The translations under genes and the position numbers were made by a program. 64,000 nucleotides of DNA from Larix kaempferi (taxonomy: Eukaryota; Streptophyta; Pinopsida; Pinales; Pinaceae): positions 39,696,001 through 39,760,000 of the forward strand of contig BSBM01000486.1 in assembly GCA_027924585.1 (NCBI GenBank). Direction: 5' to 3'. This document shows, piece after piece, positions 61,945 to 64,000 of this stretch. The number at the start of each line of letters is the position of its first letter. The stretch's first letter is position 1. The notes under the pieces are model-generated. The model was not told the DNA's origin and did no database searches. It worked only from the letters and a program-made list of their open reading frames with translations.

Positions 61945-62188
61945 CATAGTTACTGGATTCGGCCCTAGGCCTAACCACACCCGAATTGGATTCTTCCGAA
62001 TCGGATTCTCGGATTCTTCCACTTCATTTTGACAAATCTAAAGCTGTTTAGGTAGGATAAATGTAGGATAATTAGGATTACTTGGGGCTAGGGTTCCGAA
62101 TCCCCGGTTCCTAATTTTGGGGTGAGTGTCGCACCCGTATTGGATTCTTCTGCGGATTCCGATTGTACCCACGGTTCGTGTAACCTTG
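61945..62188. mobile_element. hAT element F (244-bp MITE)
   Basis: The flanks CTTAAAAC (61937-61944) and CCTAAAAC (62189-62196) match at 7 of 8 positions. Termini are CATAGTTACTGGATTCGG (left) and, read inward, CAAGGTTACACGAACCG (right), close to the right terminus of hAT A. Words CGGATTC/GGATTC are repeated near both ends. It is too short to encode anything. Confidence 0.8.
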
Positions 62189-62196
62189 CCTAAAAC

Positions 62197-62753
62197 ATTT
62201 GTTTATTGGACATTGACATTACCAATTATGGATCTAAAGGCAAAATATGCATATGTAAATGCTGGTGTTTCCTCTATTATGTAGTTGCGCAGTATGCATA
62301 GGAATCACCTATGTACAGCATTCAAGTTGGACCATTTTGGAAAGAAAAATGTTTAGTAAGCATGTTTAAATGTTTATGATGAATGACAATCCTATTACAG
62401 GTGATAGGCTTTTTGAAGAAGAATGGCACCAAATAGATCTTAGCGGCAGTGTCAACATCTTAAAGGATTCTAGGTCATCTCAAATGTTTGGAGGAAACAG
62501 TCATAGATGTTGTCCAAAGTTGCACATACTATATTCCTAAATGAATGCCAGGCATCAATGAAGATGAGGTGTCAACGTCATATACATGAATACAAAATGT
62601 CACATTTACTAATAAAGATCTGGTTACATCCTGCTATATAGTTTGGATTAATAGATGGCAGACTAAGCAACATAAGCTAAGAAAAATCATATATGATAAA
62701 GAAATTTGGGTTGAGAAATGTGTATGAAAATCGCTAATAAGAACTAGAGTACC
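62197..62753. other. Intronic spacer
   Basis: Nothing recognised. Confidence 0.3.
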
Positions 62754-64000
62754 TATTATCACACAACTTGTAGTTGTCCCTAAAGGTATCCCATCCGGGA
62801 TGGTAGAGGAAGACAACTAAAGAGATGACCCAAGAGATGCCACGGTTCCCAATGCAAGCTGGGAGTCACAATAACTGAGGCACTCTTCACTTTAAATCAA
62901 GACAAGTCAAGACCAAGGGGGAGACCCTAGTCAATCAATGAAGATCAACTAACCCAAACGTTCCTACGGAAACGTGTAAAAGATGAGTTACGGAAACCAA
63001 TGAGGTGATTAGATTAGGTGGACCCAAGAGTTAAGTATAGTTGAAGAGGCTTAAAGGTGACAAGTGTTTCAACCAATGAATGAATGGGGCCACTTAATGG
63101 ATAGATCTAGTACCATGAAAATACACAAGTGGGGCCCACTTCCTTAAAATATGGAAATGGTCCAAATGGGACCCAAAAGGTGAAGTTAAGGGTGATATGG
63201 CACTAAGGGGTATGCAAGGATGTAGATCTATGGATCTAGGAGGAGATAGATAATACCCACATATGGGATCTAGCAAATGACACTAACCCCAAGGAGTGCG
63301 AATTGACCAAGGGATTCTAGTGCCTTTTGATGAGGGGGCAAATGGAGTCCAAATGATGCCAAAATGTAGATTGGAGTAGTTAAGGCAATTATCAAAGTGG
63401 GTTTTAAGTGGCATGCCCCAATGTGAGCTAGATCTCCATAGATCTAAGATTGAAAATGCATCACCCAATGACCCAAGTGGGGCACAACCCTCAAAATGAG
63501 GAATGGGGCCCACAAGGCAAAAATCAAAAAGGTGAAGCACTAGGGGTAGGTTATCAAAGTAGACCAGTGCAAATCAAGTGGGATCTCACCTACCCAAGTC
63601 TTGGAACTAGCCCCACTAGCTTCCCTCAAGGAGTGTGACTTCCCTCAAGGAGGCTAATGTGCCTTGGAATATGTGTCAAATGAAGGCCAAATGCCACAAA
63701 ACTATAGATCTGAATTGTCGTGGATGCTATAGAGGTGGGTTCTTTTTATTATCCCCAAAGCGAAGCTAGATCCAAGTAGATCTAGGAAAATATAAAATGA
63801 GGGTTTTGATTTTAAGGGTTTGATAACCAATGAAGAAGAATGGATGGATCTAGGTACATACCTTGAAGAACTTACCTCAATTGCTTGTGGCCACTTTGCA
63901 AATTGATAGCATTCTCCCATGTGTATATTTAAGAGTGAGATCTTAGTGCTCCAAGCCAAAACATCCTCCTCCAAAGATGCCAAATCATCCTCCTCCTACA
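62754..64000 (-). repeat. Diverged LTR of the 4.5-kb family, 3' part, cut by window edge
   Basis: It begins (plus strand) TATTATCACACAACTTGTAG, matching TGTTATCACCTAAACTGTAG at 46916. Collinear similarity continues: AAGGGGGAGAC, GATGCTATAGAGGTGGGTT at 63722 versus 48206, and GGGTTTTGATT at 63803. Identity is clearly lower than between the two solo LTRs. Whether it is solo or part of a longer element cannot be seen. Confidence 0.7.

Noticed and set aside
61778-61978. Candidate upstream exon of the transporter
   Set aside because: The translation does not match the expected membrane segment before exon a, and no splice sites fit the phase.
1-64000. CRISPR arrays, bacterial operons or phage genes
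   Set aside because: No spaced short repeats or dense coding are present; the window is plant nuclear DNA dominated by transposons.

Overview
The window is nuclear DNA from a seed plant with very large, repeat-filled introns, most likely a gymnosperm; the species cannot be read from the sequence. Only one host gene is recognisable. It lies on the minus strand and encodes the C-terminal 214 residues of a GONST1-type Golgi nucleotide-sugar (GDP-mannose) transporter. Six exons are in the window, in transcription order: 61169-61298, 41736-41834, 6352-6506, 5091-5207, 4870-4967 and 4541-4587. All have GT-AG borders and their phases join exactly. The first two introns in the window are 19,334 bp (41835-61168) and 35,229 bp (6507-41735). 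The N-terminal exons lie beyond position 64000.

Nearly everything else is transposable-element sequence. 1-2468 is the 5' part of a Ty1/copia element on the minus strand (LTR, primer-binding site, gag). 2940-3945 looks like a decayed copia remnant. In the 35-kb intron: two tandem SINEs (8007-8437); a hAT element with a truncated transposase (8826-10584); a 13.9-kb LTR element with 3.84-kb LTRs, a gag-like region but no visible pol (11406-25327), itself carrying a nested solo LTR (17188-19771); a stretch with weak LTR-like promoter signals (25333-32559); a non-autonomous hAT (32568-38253) split by a 4.5-kb solo LTR (33115-37637); a second hAT of the same family in inverted orientation (38357-39420); and a third hAT (39729-41156) carrying a SINE.

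The 19-kb intron holds an LTR-like region with a repeated hairpin unit (about 43640-46200), a second 4.57-kb solo LTR in the opposite orientation (46916-51483), and a complete but coding-dead copia element (51909-57544) with a seven-unit 56-bp tandem repeat. Upstream of exon 61169-61298 are a 244-bp hAT MITE (61945-62188) and a diverged LTR of the solo-LTR family that runs off the right edge (62754-64000).

Most element borders rest on target-site duplications (TSDs) read directly in the sequence: 8 bp for the hAT elements and 5 bp for the LTR elements. The most notable points are the giant introns of a conserved transporter gene, a group of five hAT elements with related termini but different subterminal repeat words, the gag-only element with giant LTRs and an internally duplicated acidic module, the 99-bp exon lying between inverted 4.5-kb solo LTRs, and the hairpin units whose stems appear to covary.
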